Part shown: positions 10,565 to 21,776 of the stretch, one piece after another
Position numbering within the stretch: position 1 is the stretch's first letter
Layout: every line of letters begins with the position of its first letter
Assembly: GCA_022457155.1 (NCBI GenBank)
Contig: JAJGOT010000203.1
Coordinates: forward strand, 124,001-188,000
Direction: 5' to 3'
Length of the DNA stretch: 64,000 nucleotides
Source: Cladopsammia gracilis
Lineage: Eukaryota; Cnidaria; Anthozoa; Scleractinia; Dendrophylliidae
Made by a program: the position numbers and the translations under genes
The notes under the pieces: model-generated
What the model was told of the DNA's origin: nothing
Databases searched by the model: none
What the model saw: the letters and a program-made list of their open reading frames with translations, nothing else

Positions 10565-10897
10565 TCAAACAAAAACCGATCCGGAACCAAAGAAAGCACA
10601 CGCCTTAAAAACAATGCACTTCCAGTAGAATACTATCCTTGGACAGGTGCACCATTTGCATCCACAAACAAACCGAATCCAAGGAAAACAAAACCTTATG
10701 GGAAACCAACAAGACAGCAAATTGTAAAATACCCAAAAGACTTGCAAAGCGTGAGATCGACAGCTCCAAGACCGGCACCGAAACAACATGTCATAGTAGG
10801 CTCTCCAGACAAATGGACTATCGCACTTGCAACGATTTCCAATTGGTTGGCACCACCAAGGACCACTTTCGTGGTTTACGAGACACCTAAGAAATAA
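10565..10897 (+). CDS. Unrecognised 110-codon open frame without ATG, probable terminal exon or gene relic
   Basis: I do not recognise the product. The frame is open from 10565 to a TAA at 10895-10897 and has no methionine, so simple ATG searches miss it. It encodes a proline-, lysine- and threonine-rich first half (many KP, PR and PK pairs) and then a more ordered end with motifs DKWTIALATI, NWLAPP and FVVYETPKK. An in-frame TAA at 10562-10564 sits just upstream. A good acceptor (cag at 10557-10559) would enter a different frame that could shift into this one near 10610-10625 with a one- or two-base indel. A polyadenylation-like AATAAA context occurs near 11089. It could be a 3' exon with a frameshift, a retrocopy, or chance. 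Confidence 0.4.
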   Translation, partial: SNKNRSGTKESTRLKNNALPVEYYPWTGAPFASTNKPNPRKTKPYGKPTRQQIVKYPKDLQSVRSTAPRPAPKQHVIVGSPDKWTIALATISNWLAPPRTTFVVYETPKK

Positions 10898-11313
10898 GGT
10901 GCAAAACTGATGAGCAAGGATTATAATGATTTGTTTAATGGAATGTGCTGATGTGAAGATGTGGGTAATAACGACCTCAAAGGTTGTTCCTGGCCAATTT
11001 AAGGGGCAGGAGATAGTGATAGTTTAAATTAAAACCTTTATTTTACGTACTTGATTTATTCATATTCTGACTGAAAAAACACATTTTAAAATAAAGCAAG
11101 TTCGAGGTGGTCAATGTTCGGTCTCTTATGGGATTAAGTAAAATGTAGCAGACCCTCGTTCTCGTTCGATTCACGTACGGATATCTTATTCATTTATTTA
11201 TTGTTTAGGAACCAAACCTTGTCATCATCGGAATTTATGTGAAGGGGGCGTAATATGTTTGCATGCAAAATCTTCAAACTTTTGTTTTTAGACTCACTCA
11301 CGTTTTGTTATTT

Positions 11314-11431
11314 TCAGTTGCATCGATTGAGCTCGTTATTCATCGCACAAACATAAACATTTAACACAATTCTTTTTCTTCGTTTCTGAACCCCTATTAT
11401 AGCTCCTACGCAGCCGTTGTTTATGTCGTCA
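11314..11431 (-). CDS. PLA2-like gene, terminal exon
   Basis: This 118 bp exon follows a canonical acceptor (TATTTTCCAG, AG at 11433-11432) and ends at a TGA (11316-11314). Its phase (one base completing a codon) matches the 2-base remainder of the exon at 11616-11964. The 184 bp intron between them starts GTACAA. The exon adds about 38 residues after the His-Asp motif, including three cysteines, a basic KRRKR patch and a C-terminal Cys-Asn. The exon was deduced only from splice signals and phase, so the end of the protein is less certain than the central domain. Confidence 0.5.
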
Positions 11432-11615
11432 CTGGAAAATAGCTGACGTCAAAGTTCCCGCACGGTTTTAAGGTTAATGCATGCAACCATCGAATGTTTC
11501 GTAGCATGAAATCGTAGCCCAGGTAATTTGCGTTTGTAAACATTTCGGCCTTATGCGAGAGACGGTCCAACACTTTAAGTTTAATTGTAACCTTAATTGT
11601 TAGCACATTTTGTAC

Positions 11616-11964
11616 CTGTCATGTTCCATACATGATTCATCCAAACTATCTCGAGGTGGGAGACAGTCGCGACAAGCGCGGTTTACATAGCTTGTGGATC
11701 TGAAGCAAAGGTATCTGCAATAAGGTTTTGGGTAGTATGTGTATCCGCCCTGGTAAGGCCCGCACCAGTTTCCGTACCACCAGTCCAACCTTCCGCCGCG
11801 CAATCCAATCCCGCGTCGTCGACGTCTGACAGTTGCCGGAAGCTGCTGAACCAGACTATCATTGTTTGGCGACATGGTCACGTTTAATAGACCGGTTATG
11901 TTGGAAGACACTTCTTGGACATTTTTCTCTATCGATGGATCGGGGGATGGCCTGCTTTCTGTGT
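11616..11964 (-). CDS. PLA2-like secreted protein, central domain exon
   Basis: The exon is bounded by acceptor ATTATCTTTAG (AG at 11966-11965) and donor AG|GTAC (11616/11615). The encoded stretch has an N-glycosylation site (NIT), a run of five arginines suited to furin-type cleavage, and then YGNWCGP (like the Ca2+-binding loop of phospholipase A2). About 35 residues on comes LDESCMEHD, which carries the Cys-x-x-His-Asp catalytic signature. Members of this family hydrolyse the sn-2 bond of phospholipids using the His-Asp pair and Ca2+, and are secreted. Eight cysteines are in this exon. The loop lacks the usual GxGG spacing and the doubled CC before the His is a single C, so activity is not assured. 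It is unusually GC-rich compared with its surroundings, as expected for coding DNA. It could be digestive, defensive or venom-related; the sequence does not decide this. Confidence 0.7.
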
Positions 11965-12118
11965 CTAAAGATAATATATTTTATTGGAGAAATTTCGAAT
12001 ACCCGCATTACTATCTCATGTATTCCGTTAAATATAGGTAACACTATAAATAAATTTTGAGCGAAGTTCGACGTGCACGCTTGCTGCATGTCAGACGTGT
12101 TGAAACCAACAGAAAAAT

Positions 12119-12582
12119 CGCTGTGAATCGCCTTCCAAACGAGAATAGGTTGGTGATCCAAAGATTATGAGGCAATTAGTTGTCCATATCTCCCTTCCCA
12201 CACTAATTTGTAATTTCATTTCCTTGGGGGAATGGACTGTGAATAGCTAAACGACTGTTTAAAGTGACGCGATCCTAATTGCAGAATGTGTGTTAATGTC
12301 TCCCAAGAGCTTCCACTATGAAGCCACATTGCAGTCGCCTTAGTGTGGCTGTCCTAGTGGCCTGATGGTTAAGGCATCTGTCCGGTTATGAGGAGACCCG
12401 GGTTCAACTCCCGGATGGGGCACATTTTCACTCATAATCTTTGTTGAGAAATTTCCGTTCTCAATTTAACTGTCTATGAATATATATTTCAGAAATTGCT
12501 GTGAATCGCTTTCCAAGAATAGGTAGGTGATCCAAAGATTATGAGGCAATTACATGTAGTTGTCCATCTCCCTTCCCACATT
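12119..12582. repeat. Direct repeats (~88 bp) flanking a tRNA-like core
   Basis: 12119-12206 and 12496-12582 share GCTGTGAATCG, GAATAGGT, GGTGATCCAAAGATTATGAG and CTCCCTTCCCACA in the same order. They bracket ~290 bp containing a tRNA-like sequence (12351-12422). All of this lies within the intron between the PLA2-like exons. Confidence 0.65.
12351..12422 (+). pseudogene. tRNA-like sequence / SINE head
   Basis: 72 nt with A-box TGGCCTGATGG, B-box GGTTCAACTCC, a strong T stem (CCGGG/CCCGG) and a partly wobble-paired acceptor. The anticodon stem does not pair well, so it is more likely a tRNA-derived repeat than a working gene. Confidence 0.55.
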
Positions 12583-12747
12583 ACATGTATATATACCTCG
12601 TGCATCAGCATTTTTAATGCGAATACAAAAGGTATATATGTACAGTTTGGGGAAATGAATTCGGGCTACTTAGAAAATGTTTGAAACTCGTGAACGATGG
12701 TCATCTTTTGCAAGCGTAGTCAACAACAAATTGATTTATTTTTTTAT

Positions 12748-12833
12748 TTAGAAATAATAGCAATGCCGACGCATAAAATAAGGCAAGTACATTACCCCTA
12801 TTTTATGCGTCAGCATTGCTTTTATTTCTAAAT
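12748..12833. repeat. Foldback with ~37 bp arms
   Basis: ATTTAGAAATAATAGCAATG... at 12748-12785 pairs with ...CATTGCTTTTATTTCTAAAT at 12798-12833 around a 12 bp spacer; one or two indels. It is intronic to the PLA2-like gene model. Confidence 0.75.
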
Positions 12834-12938
12834 GTCAATGTTTCATTTATGCACGGATTTGCTCTTAAAATAGCCACATCGATAGAGAAAATAGATAACC
12901 ATTGTTTGGAAATAAAGAAACAGCAAACAAAAACTTAC

Positions 12939-13092
12939 ATAGCTTTGAATCGTTTGACTGGTGAAAAGCCTCCTCGATTGTATCATTTTCTTCAATATAC
13001 TTGTAGCACTTTAGCTGTTTAAAGTCTGTGAAGTTCATCTCATGTGCCTTGGAACGCATATGGATTGTACCATTTGGAAGATGCAAATAAAT
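12939..13092 (-). CDS. Probable upstream exon of the PLA2-like gene
   Basis: 154 bp with acceptor CTTGGTAG (AG at 13094-13093) and strong donor GTAAGT (12938-12933). It starts in phase 0 and leaves one base, and the 11616-11964 exon needs exactly one, so the 974 bp intron between is phase-compatible. The ~51 residues include LPNGTIHMRSK and LKCYKYIEE and contain two glycosylation-type Asn sites. I recognise no domain. A signal-peptide exon would be expected further upstream (above 13100) but was not found. The alternative is that it belongs to another gene. Confidence 0.5.
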
Positions 13093-13099
13093 CTACCAA

Positions 13100-15269
13100 G
13101 AGAACAACAGAGTATATAAGCTGTAAGGTGTGAGCAAAAAACTTTCAACTGTGGACGTCATTTCAACAAACTGACCAATATTTACATAAACTAATATCGG
13201 AGAGCAAGTAAGAAAATGGTACACACATATGTAATATGTACTATGTGCTATGTACTATCGATTTCAATTTGTTTTAAAATTTAATTGTTTATTTATCTGC
13301 CCAATATCAATAATTGTAAAAACAAATATAACAAGAAAGCTAGCATATACTTGATAATAAGCGGCATATCTTACAGGATCCACGCAAGCCTAATTCAGGG
13401 GACTCCCTGCATGTCAAGTTACATAAATATTATTGTAAGGGTATACATACACAACTGCTTCACTCACTATGATCAAAACCTGATTCATGTATTCTAATTA
13501 CAAAGCGTATTAATAATTTGTAGAAACAAAAATTTTCGTCTAAAAGTAACGTTAAAAAAAATCACTCTTATATTGTCTCCAATATAATCTTTAAAGCATT
13601 AGTGTTCAACAAAGTTGATTTTAGGGCATAAATATCAGTTGTGTTCAATAATTACGCAACACCACCATCAGTACTTTGGATGGAGTATCGTAAAAAAAAT
13701 ACAACATTGCTTCAAAAAATAATCTTAATATTGGAAATCGTTCCATTTAAATCCACATCAATACATGTATAAGGGATGAAATACAGGAATGACGTAACTG
13801 AAGGGTGACGTAAACAAATTTTAAAAGCGAATAACGCAGACTAGATCATCTCAGGAGGGAGGGGGGCGGGGGGGGGGGTGGGTGCGCACTCCCTGCACCC
13901 TCCCTCTAGATCCGCCCCTGAGATAAAACTTCAGTACACTTCGTAAGTCAGTTTCATTGTCCTTTTTTCCACACGGATATTTGCACTCCCTCTAGTTCGC
14001 TCTTTTCTGAAGAAATTAAGACACCGTTCATATCATCTTATCAAGTCCAGATCGAATTAGGAGGAATTGATCTCAATCGTTGATCCCAAAAGCAGAATCG
14101 GTCGTGTTTACAAGGTTAAAACTACACCGCGATGTCTTATCATGCGGTAATTAAGCACTACTGAAAACTATCAAATGTGTATTTCCGATCTGTTATCACT
14201 TTTTCTAACTCGTGAATACGCGAAAGCATTGAACGAGCAGTTGGGGCAAATTCTTTTTCACTCGATCGCTGGATGGGCTTTAAACATTCATTGTCAATTC
14301 CGCTTACCAGTGCTTAAGGCTTACATAAGATGGGGTCCTTTTACCGGTCCCAAATGGAAAGAAATATGCCTTCTCATATATTTATGTGTTTATAATAAAA
14401 AAAAAACATGGGAAAATCAAAATCTAACTTCTCCCTAAATGCCCCCAAAAGCCTGATCCTCTAATAAACAATCGGTATCAAAACTAGTTCCAGCTTTGAA
14501 AAAACGACTTGTACGATTATATGTTGAAAGGTTCGCCTACCTTTCCCCTTCCCACGTACGCCTTATCAAAAAGACTCCCTGCCAAGTTATTATATTCACT
14601 ATACTCAAAACCAGCTGATTCATGTATTCTGATTACAGAGCTGTGTTAAAAGTTTGTGAGAATAAAAATTCCGTCTAAAAGTAACGGAAACGAAGTATAA
14701 TTGTCTCTAATATTACCTTTGAAATTACTGAAATTATCAACATATATATAAGCAGGAGTAAAGTTTAGTTTATATTTGTTTCATTGAATTGTGACTTTAT
14801 TTGGCAACTCGAGCGTGTCAGTATTGATTATGTTTCTTGTTTATTTGATAAATATTATTCGCACAAGACTCTCATTTGCAGCTTTAATTTTTTCGAGATT
14901 TATCTGAAATCAGCGTATTATAATTATATTATAGTCCAAACAATATTACCAAAGAACAGATTACCATGAGTAGTGCTTTAGTAGCGTGTCTAACTTTACA
15001 CAAGCCAGTAAGTAGTTTAGTGTACTATACTTGAGAAATATTTTATTTATTGATCTTTGTTGATATTATGCTTGCGAATTAGTTCCTTGTGGATTAAATA
15101 ACATGAAATGTGTTTGGAAAGATTTAGGGAAAGTTTATTATTTATTTCTTGGCCAGTCATGTTTTTGTAGTATTGTTCTTCTTACGTCGGTATGGCTATA
15201 GTATTTAGATGCTTGTATATACGACACATTTGTATCTTCCACAAACATCTAGATATTGTGCAAACCATT
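13100..15269. other. Intergenic region with an old internal duplication
   Basis: 13395-13610 and 14573-14740 are diverged direct copies (shared GACTCCCTGC, CTGATTCATGTATTCT, GTCTAAAAGTAACG). A G-rich stretch at 13855-13886 (runs of G6 to G11) could form a quadruplex on the plus strand. Frames such as 14175-14438 (+) show no domain. Confidence 0.4.
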
Positions 15270-15695
15270 TTAACCCTCGGACGTACACGCAAACTTATAC
15301 CCCACCGTGGTATAAGGGGGAAATTGTTGCAACCCCCCACCCCCTCTTTGGATTTTTATGATGTTGCAATATTTCGGAAATATTTTACGTCTAATAGATA
15401 GCCCGTGATGTGCTCTACAAGATAAAGTAAATATTATGGGTTGCAGCGCTTCTGGGGTTCCGTAACGTCATCCACGATGACCGCCAAGATGGCCGCCATC
15501 TTGGATTTTGCTAAAACTTCAAATTTATCGGAAAAATGCGGAAATTGCAAATAGTTTTTGGTAGAGTTGCAAAATAAGATACAATGTAACATTTTGATGC
15601 TTTTGGTAGCATTTTATATGTTTATTCACCGAAAAAAAAGTGAAAATTATTTATTCAAAATTGGCTTGACCTCATGTTACTTAATATATATAGAT
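15270..15695 (-). repeat. TTAA-target repeat family, truncated copy
   Basis: TTAA (15270-15273) is followed by CCCTCGGACGTACACG, the terminus of the family seen at 26235, 30481 and 34482. The sequence then matches the reverse complement of 25800-26235 (GATGTTGCAATATTTCGGAA, GATGGCCGCCATCTTGGAT) and breaks off at CATGTTACTTA near 15692. The rest of the family consensus (GGCGACAACCGGTTGCTATG) appears at ~17030-17070 in the same orientation. Confidence 0.7.
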
Positions 15696-15754
15696 AGGCT
15701 TAGCCTAACAGCGTCGCTCTTTAAACAAGCTTAACTTAGGTGAAACTTAACTAA

Positions 15755-16200
15755 GGTGAAAGGTCGGAAGCACAAGAATTAAGATTGACAACCAGGCTAT
15801 ATTTGAATTTTAGCAATTCTCCAAAACAGTATTACGCGACCGTTTGCACAGTACATTTAGACCATACAAAAGTCCACAAAAAAAACCTTTTTCTCCGTCT
15901 GGAATGAATAGTATGACTACTTTCCAAATAAAATACAGTTGTTGCTTGTCAGAAATTGCCCGAGAAACTGATTTGGAAATCAAAATTGCAAAAAATACAC
16001 AAACTTATTTACATAAGGCCACGCGAGTGAAGTTAGAACTACATAAAATTCAAGCCTTGCTTTGTTTACATAATCTCTTTTAACCTATGTAATAAACGAA
16101 GAAAGACATAAACACGGACAACACGATCTTCTTTCAAAAAATGTTATTCAAATCTCCATAAGTTTCTGTTTAAACGCAAAACGCGAACCAAAAATTTACA
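15755..16200. repeat. Dispersed repeat, second copy
   Basis: Same family and orientation as 7838-8290, with scattered substitutions and small indels. The frame 15844-16083 lies within it and is not shared with the first copy. Confidence 0.8.
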
Positions 16201-16253
16201 GCGCATCGAGGCCGAGCTGATTGTCTTCAATGAAAGAAATCATGAAACGACTG

Positions 16254-16447
16254 AGGCCCCGTCCACACGTATCCGGATATTTTTGAATCCGCAACTTTTT
16301 TGCTGCGGATTGGCCTTCCATCGACACGTATCCGGCGAATTTGGGCAAATACGATTCAAATACGCCACGTGTGGACGCGAATATTTTCCAATCCGCAACA
16401 AAAAAGTTGCGGATTCAAAAATATCCGGATACGTGTGGACGGGGCCT
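16254..16447. repeat. Foldback MITE, ends AGGCCCCGTCCACACGTAT
   Basis: Left arm 16254-16313 and right arm 16389-16447 are near-perfect inverted repeats containing CCGGATATTTTTGAATCCGC. A TGA flanks both ends, overlapping the terminal base, so the target duplication is ambiguous (about 3 bp). Confidence 0.85.
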
Positions 16448-16720
16448 GAATTTAAGCACGTTTTATATAACGTAATTATTCAAAATTGAAACCCTTTTAA
16501 ATGCACGCCAAAATTGCACAATATAGAACAGTGAAGTAATGATATTAAGCTTAACCAAGGTGAAAAGGTCGGAAGCACAGGAATTAAACTCAAAAGAGTT
16601 TAACTGTAAACAAATGCTTTGACAATCTACTAGCTTCAATTTAAGACGAAATTAGGTTTAAAAGAAAGCACTTAGCTCTATATTCCTCCAAAATTGCTTG
16701 ACTTGCAGAGTTACGCGGCC

Positions 16721-17030
16721 TCAAATACGGTCTTGACCCACTGTTTGAGAAGTGTGAAACCTGTCTTGAATAGCAAACCGCGGATAAATGCCGGAAAAAC
16801 AACTTTGCAAATGGTTTTCTCGGTTAACCAGTGACTCAACAAGAGTGTTCAGCGTACAGCTGACGTGACATTCGGATGTGTAGCCGCGCGAAAAACGTTC
16901 GTTCGGACAGACATGACAGACGTCGCCCGCGAAACATTCCGCTGGCCATGACCATGAAATATGACGGTCATGGGTTCTATGAGTATGGTGCTCCGCGCGG
17001 GACTTGGGCCCACAGAGCTCCGCCATGACG
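16721..17030 (-). CDS. Hypothetical Cys-rich frame, GC-rich patch
   Basis: The minus-strand frame ends at 16721 and is open back to beyond 17030. Its 3' half carries a cysteine cluster (GDVCHVCPNERF, SECHVSC) and ends HTSQTVGQDRI. The patch is clearly richer in GC than its surroundings. I recognise no family. The part above 17030 belongs to the TTAA repeat family (GACAACCGGTTGCTATGGTAAC on the plus strand elsewhere), so the true 5' limit is below 17030. A second open frame on the same strand (16849-17034) overlaps, so coding status is doubtful. Confidence 0.25.
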
Positions 17031-17087
17031 TCATATTTCGTTACCATAGCAACCGGTTGTCGCCAAACTTTACGGCATGAAGACGGC

Positions 17088-17100
17088 ATGTGTCACTGAT
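17088..17100. repeat. LINE target-site duplication, left
   Basis: ATGTGTCACTGAT, repeated exactly at 21135-21147 after the poly(A). Confidence 0.9.
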
Positions 17101-18249
17101 AACTAAAAACAGAGAACTAAAATTATTATCTCTAAATGTTAGAGGCTTAAGAAATTTGCGTAAGAGACGAAGTATCTTCACATATTTGAAAGATCAAAAT
17201 TGTGCTGTTTATTTACTTCAAGAAACGTATTCTCAGCCACAAGACGAATTAATTTGGAAAACTGAATGGCGAGGTGAAATTTTCTTTTCACACGGTTCCA
17301 ATCATCAAAAAGGTGTATGCATTTTATTAAATCCATTCTTCGGTACCCAAATTGAAAATTCCTGGGTGGATGAAGACGGTAGGATTGTGTTAATTAACGC
17401 TTCTCTTAAGGAATTCAAATTCACATTATGCAATATTTACGCGCCAAACAACATTGCTCTTCAGAAAATATTAATGAAACCCTAGGTGAGATCTTAATCT
17501 CAAAGGCTGATATTAGTAATCTAATTGTTGGAGGCGACTGGAATGCTACCCTTGAGCCCATTGACAAGAAAGGCGGCGTTAAATGAAAACCAACGGCATA
17601 CAGAGATCTAATTATTGAGCTGATGAATGAATTAAAACTCGTAGATATCCTAAGAGTAAAGAACCCCAGCAAAAAATGTTTCACTTATGAATCTAGCCCA
17701 CTAAAAATGAAATCAAGAATTGACTTCTTTCTGATCGCGAAACCTCTAACTCCTCAAATTAAAATCGTCGATATTAAAACTGCTATTGTTCCAGACCACA
17801 AAGCTATTAGACTATCGTTGCAAATTGAAAGCAAGAAAAAAGGCCCTGGTTTATGGAAATTTAACAATTCGCTACTAGAAGATGAAGTTTTCGTTAATTT
17901 AATAATGGAAAGCTATCCGGACATATGTAAAAAATATGCAGATCTGAATGATCCAAAACTAAAATGGGAAATGATTAAAATGGAGATTCGAAGCTTAACC
18001 ATTCCGTACTCTAAAAATAAAGCTCGTAATAGAAGAAATTTTCAAAACCAGCTAGAGTCTCGTTTGCAGTTATTAGAGGAAAAAATAAATACCACCACAG
18101 ACGAAATAGTTGAAAATGAATTACACGAATACGAGCTCCTTAAAACTGAACTGCGTCTCATCTATGAGAGGAGGGCAGAGGGCGCCATCCTCCGTTCAAA
18201 GATAAGATGGATCGAAAAAGGCGAAAAACCCACAAAATATTTTTTTTAA
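17101..18249 (+). pseudogene. LINE endonuclease region
   Basis: Encodes the EN domain in two frames, broken near 17480-17590 (an in-frame TGA at 17584 among others). Catalytic-type motifs QE, GDWN, RIDFF and DH are present; the last is PDH where S/TDH is usual. The ATG at 17090 lies in the target duplication, not in the element, so it is not the native start. The second frame (17623-18249) ends with the EGAILRSKIRWIEKGEK linker typical of L1-like ORF2. Confidence 0.85.
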
Positions 18250-18446
18250 TATGGAGCGAAGAAATTATAATAATAAAACAATAAGCGAACTTTTAAATGC
18301 AGAAGGAGAAATAATATCAAAAGACGAAGATATTCTTGCAGAAATACGAACATTTTACGAAAATCTCTATACCACAGACTTGAGTACTGGTTCAAAAGAG
18401 TCTTTTTCAAGTTTTTACTGAGAATCTAAGTACTAATTTACCTAAA

Positions 18447-19770
18447 TTGTCCGAAAGCAAAAAAATCGAACTCGAAGGAAAATTAAAATTAGAAGAATGC
18501 AAAAAAGCTTTAATGAGTCTCACTAACGGAAAATCCCCTGGTGAAGACGGCTTCACCGTAGAATTTTATAAGCACTTCTTCGATCTGTTTGGCCAAGAAT
18601 TTCTTGACAGCGTCAACGCTGCGTATGATGATAACGAATTAAGTATTTCCCAACGTAGAGGGATGATAACACTTATTCCTAAGGAAGATGCAAATCTAAA
18701 AGATTTATCAAACTGGAGACCCATTACACTCCTTAATGTCGATTACAAAATCGCCGCTAAGGCCATTGCAACGAGAATTGAAAAGATACTTCCGCTACTT
18801 ATTAACTGTGATCAGACAGGCTTTGTTAAAGGACGTTATATAGGACAAAATATCCGTTTAATAAATGATATCCTCAAACAAACAAAAATGCAAGACATGC
18901 CTGGGATTTTACTTCTGTTAGATTTTAGAAAAGCTTTCGATACCGTGGAATAGAATTTTATTCAGAAATCTTTAGATTTATTTAATTTTGGAAGTAACAT
19001 TAAACGTTGGATAAAAACGTTTTATACCAATACTGAAAGTGCTGTTCTGCACAATGGGTATACAACTCACTACTTTAAATTAACAAGAGGAGTTAGACAA
19101 GGGTGTCCCCTCTCCCCTTACCTTTTTATACTGGGAGCAGAGATCTTGGCAGCCCGCATAAGGCAAGAAACAAATATTGAAAGCATTAAAATCTTTGAAA
19201 CAGAACATAAAATAAGTCTATTTGCCGATGATACATCACTTTTCTTAAAAAAACGTAAAGTCGGTTACTAATGCAATTCAAGTTCTTGATGTCTTCGGCA
19301 ATATATCTGGTCTTAAACTTAATATGAGAAAAACTAAAGCAATATGGCTTGGGTCATGGAGGCTTAATAAGGACGAGCCGCTAGCTTTGAATTGGGTGAA
19401 CGAACCTGTACGAGTTCTTGGGATCTTTATTTCATGTAATGATAAAGGAAACAATAAGAAAAATGTACTGAGTAAAATTGATAATCTTAACACGAAACTC
19501 GATATATGGAGAAGTCGCAAACTTTCGTTATTCGGTAAATGTCTTATCGTAAAAAGTTTGGGGATCTCTCAGTTGGTTTATTCAGCATCTATGTTAGATG
19601 TCAATGCAGAAGACACCGTCAAAGTAAAGAAGTCCCTTTTTAACTTCATTTGGAATAAGGAACAGGACAAAATTAAGAGAGATGTTATGTGCCAAGATTA
19701 TAGTAATGGAGGTCTACGTGCTCCCAATCCAAACATTCTTTTGAAATCATTACGGCTAGCCTGGATTTAA
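18447..19770 (+). pseudogene. LINE reverse transcriptase region
   Basis: RT fingers and palm motifs run in order from KSPGEDGF to FADDTS, then the thumb (SGLKLNMRKTKAIWLGSW and NGGLRAPNP). It is interrupted by a TAG at ~18951 and a frameshift near 19260. The catalytic FADD box is intact but cannot be translated in one frame with the rest. Confidence 0.85.
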
Positions 19771-20319
19771 AGACTTCTAGTGATGGACGAAATTGCGATA
19801 GAGTCATGGAAATCTATTCCAACTCACTTTTTTCAAAAATATGGAGGTCTTAATTGTCTTCTTCATTGTAATTACGACTCCAAATTTTTTTGAAGGAATC
19901 CAAAATTCCACTTTTCTACAGACAAATACTGGCTAATTTCCAAGAACTTAGGACCTTATATCAATATAACAATGGCCAAGATTTAATTATTTTCAATAAC
20001 AAAGACATCCTGATCAACGGAAAGAGCTTGTTCTACCCAGAATGGAAGGAGAAAGGTGTCGTTTTTATCCATGACGTGTTAGATAATTGTGGAAAATTAT
20101 TGTCCTTTAATGCATTCCAGACAAAATTCAACACAAAATCTAATTTTTTGATCTACTTACAAGTGATCTCGGCGATCCCTAAACATTTACTTTAAAAATC
20201 TAGATCTGTAAGCACAAGAAATGGATTTATAGATGATGATACAACCTTTCAGTTGTCTCCTTCGTTAATTATTGATCTATATAAAATGAAATCTAAGGAC
20301 TATTATTGGCTTTACATCA

Positions 20320-20850
20320 ATGCAACCACCGTCAAAGCCACGGGGCCAAAAAAAATGGGAGAAAGAATTAAAATTAGAGAACATAGAATGGACATCAATA
20401 TTTAATCTCATAGGAAAAGTATGCCGAGAGAACAAACTAAGAGAATTCTATTTTAAATTGATTCATAGATTAACTGTTACTAATAAGGAGCTATGTACAT
20501 ATGGTCTGGAAGACGTAAACAATTGCTTTTATTGTGGAAGACTTGAATCGATCACCCATACTTTTGTGGAATGCTATTCGTCTCAAACGTTCTTTGATAG
20601 AATTATTCACTGGTTTAATAAGAAATATCATTACACCTTTTCTCTAACACCTTTAGAAAAACTTTTTGGGATAGTAACTAATGATGATGAAAATGATCAC
20701 GCTACTGTGCTAAAATTAAATTTCTGCTTATTATTTGGAAAATATTACTTATACAACCAGAAAATGCACTCAGAGCAATGCAACTTCGACCATTTTATCT
20801 CAATAATGGAACAAAAGATATACATTGAAAATCATATACAGAAAAACTAA
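20320..20850 (+). pseudogene. LINE ORF2 C-terminal domain
   Basis: Last ~176 codons of ORF2 with a Cys/His knuckle (CFYCGRLESITHTFVEC). A stop precedes the A/T-rich 3'UTR, which carries AATAAA (21101) before the tail. Confidence 0.8.
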
Positions 20851-21147
20851 AGGGTGTGAAGATGTTTCAATCTCCTGCGCAACTTGTATTCTTTGCTTCC
20901 TTTTTTCTCGATTCTTGATGTAAGTTAAGATATGTTGTGCTCGACTACTATTACTTTTTTTATTATTGTTATTATTATCATTACTATTATTACTTTATTA
21001 TTATAATTTTATTAATAACTTATTATTTAATTAAATTATCTTTCAGTATTTTATTTAACTTGTAACTCTCACTATTGTAAGTGTTTGTTGTTCGTGTTAT
21101 GAATAAAGTAATAAAATAAAATTAAAAAAAAAAAATGTGTCACTGAT

Positions 21148-21776
21148 GGTTAAAACTACACTCCAAGCTCTCTTAAATGACCACCTTGAGGATAGGAATT
21201 CAGTTTACGGGATTTCGTGACGGTGGTCAGAGTATTTTTGTACCAATACGCCTAAGAGAGATCAATACTCTCAATTGCGAATTCCCTCCGATCTTACGAT
21301 TTTAGTGTTATCAACGACCTGTATAAGTACTCGTTTTGTTAAATTTTTTGTCAAGTTGTCTTTAATCGATTGTTTTAGCACATTATTGTTCATTATTTTG
21401 AAGAAGCATAACAGTAAATGTAATGCTTAGAACTTATGATAGTGCATCTCCTAATTATGTTGCTAATCGTTTCGCTGCTCTTGGTAGGATATCGTAATAA
21501 ACACAATCTTTGAAAACTTATTACAACATAGTCCCTCTCTACTGTGGAAGAAAAAGAAATAGTTGTCATTTTTTTAGACCATTAATTAGCTCGCCCTGGT
21601 AGATATAAAAGTAGCGCATGCGTGAGGAAAAAAAGGATTGGTGCCTATGAATTTTAGTCAAAACTATCGTTCCAATTGCGTTAAATCTCGGATAGTGATA
21701 AAAATGGCATAAAAAAGAAACATATTTACGTATTGTGACCATGGATGATTAATTTATAGTCTTTTGATACACTTAC
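21148..21776. other. Intergenic or gene-flanking, nothing supported
   Basis: Continuation of the LINE target after the right duplication. No exon or repeat pair is recognised. Confidence 0.35.

Larger units (their letters stand above)
17101..21134 (+). mobile_element. L1/Tx1-like LINE, 5'-truncated and inactive
   Basis: The insertion begins inside ORF2 and ends in an A-rich tail (21123-21135), bounded by 13 bp direct repeats. Order of domains: apurinic-type endonuclease (LNVRGLRN, LLQETYS, YAPNN, GGDWNATL, SRIDFF, PDHKA; 17101-17830), linker, reverse transcriptase (GEDGFTVEFYK, NWRPITLLNVDYK, QTGFVKGR, LLDFRKAFDTVE, RGVRQGCPLSPYLF, LFADDTS; 18447-19250), C-terminal CCHC-like knuckle (CFYCG...HTFVEC; 20523-20577) and 3'UTR. 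ORF1 is missing. It is a dead copy with at least one TAG in place of the Trp codon after FDTVE and several frameshifts (~17480, ~18250, ~18420, ~19260, ~19770, ~20200). Confidence 0.93.

Noticed and set aside
16254..16489. 68 aa frame at 16283-16489
   Set aside because: Runs through the palindromic MITE; no coding signal.
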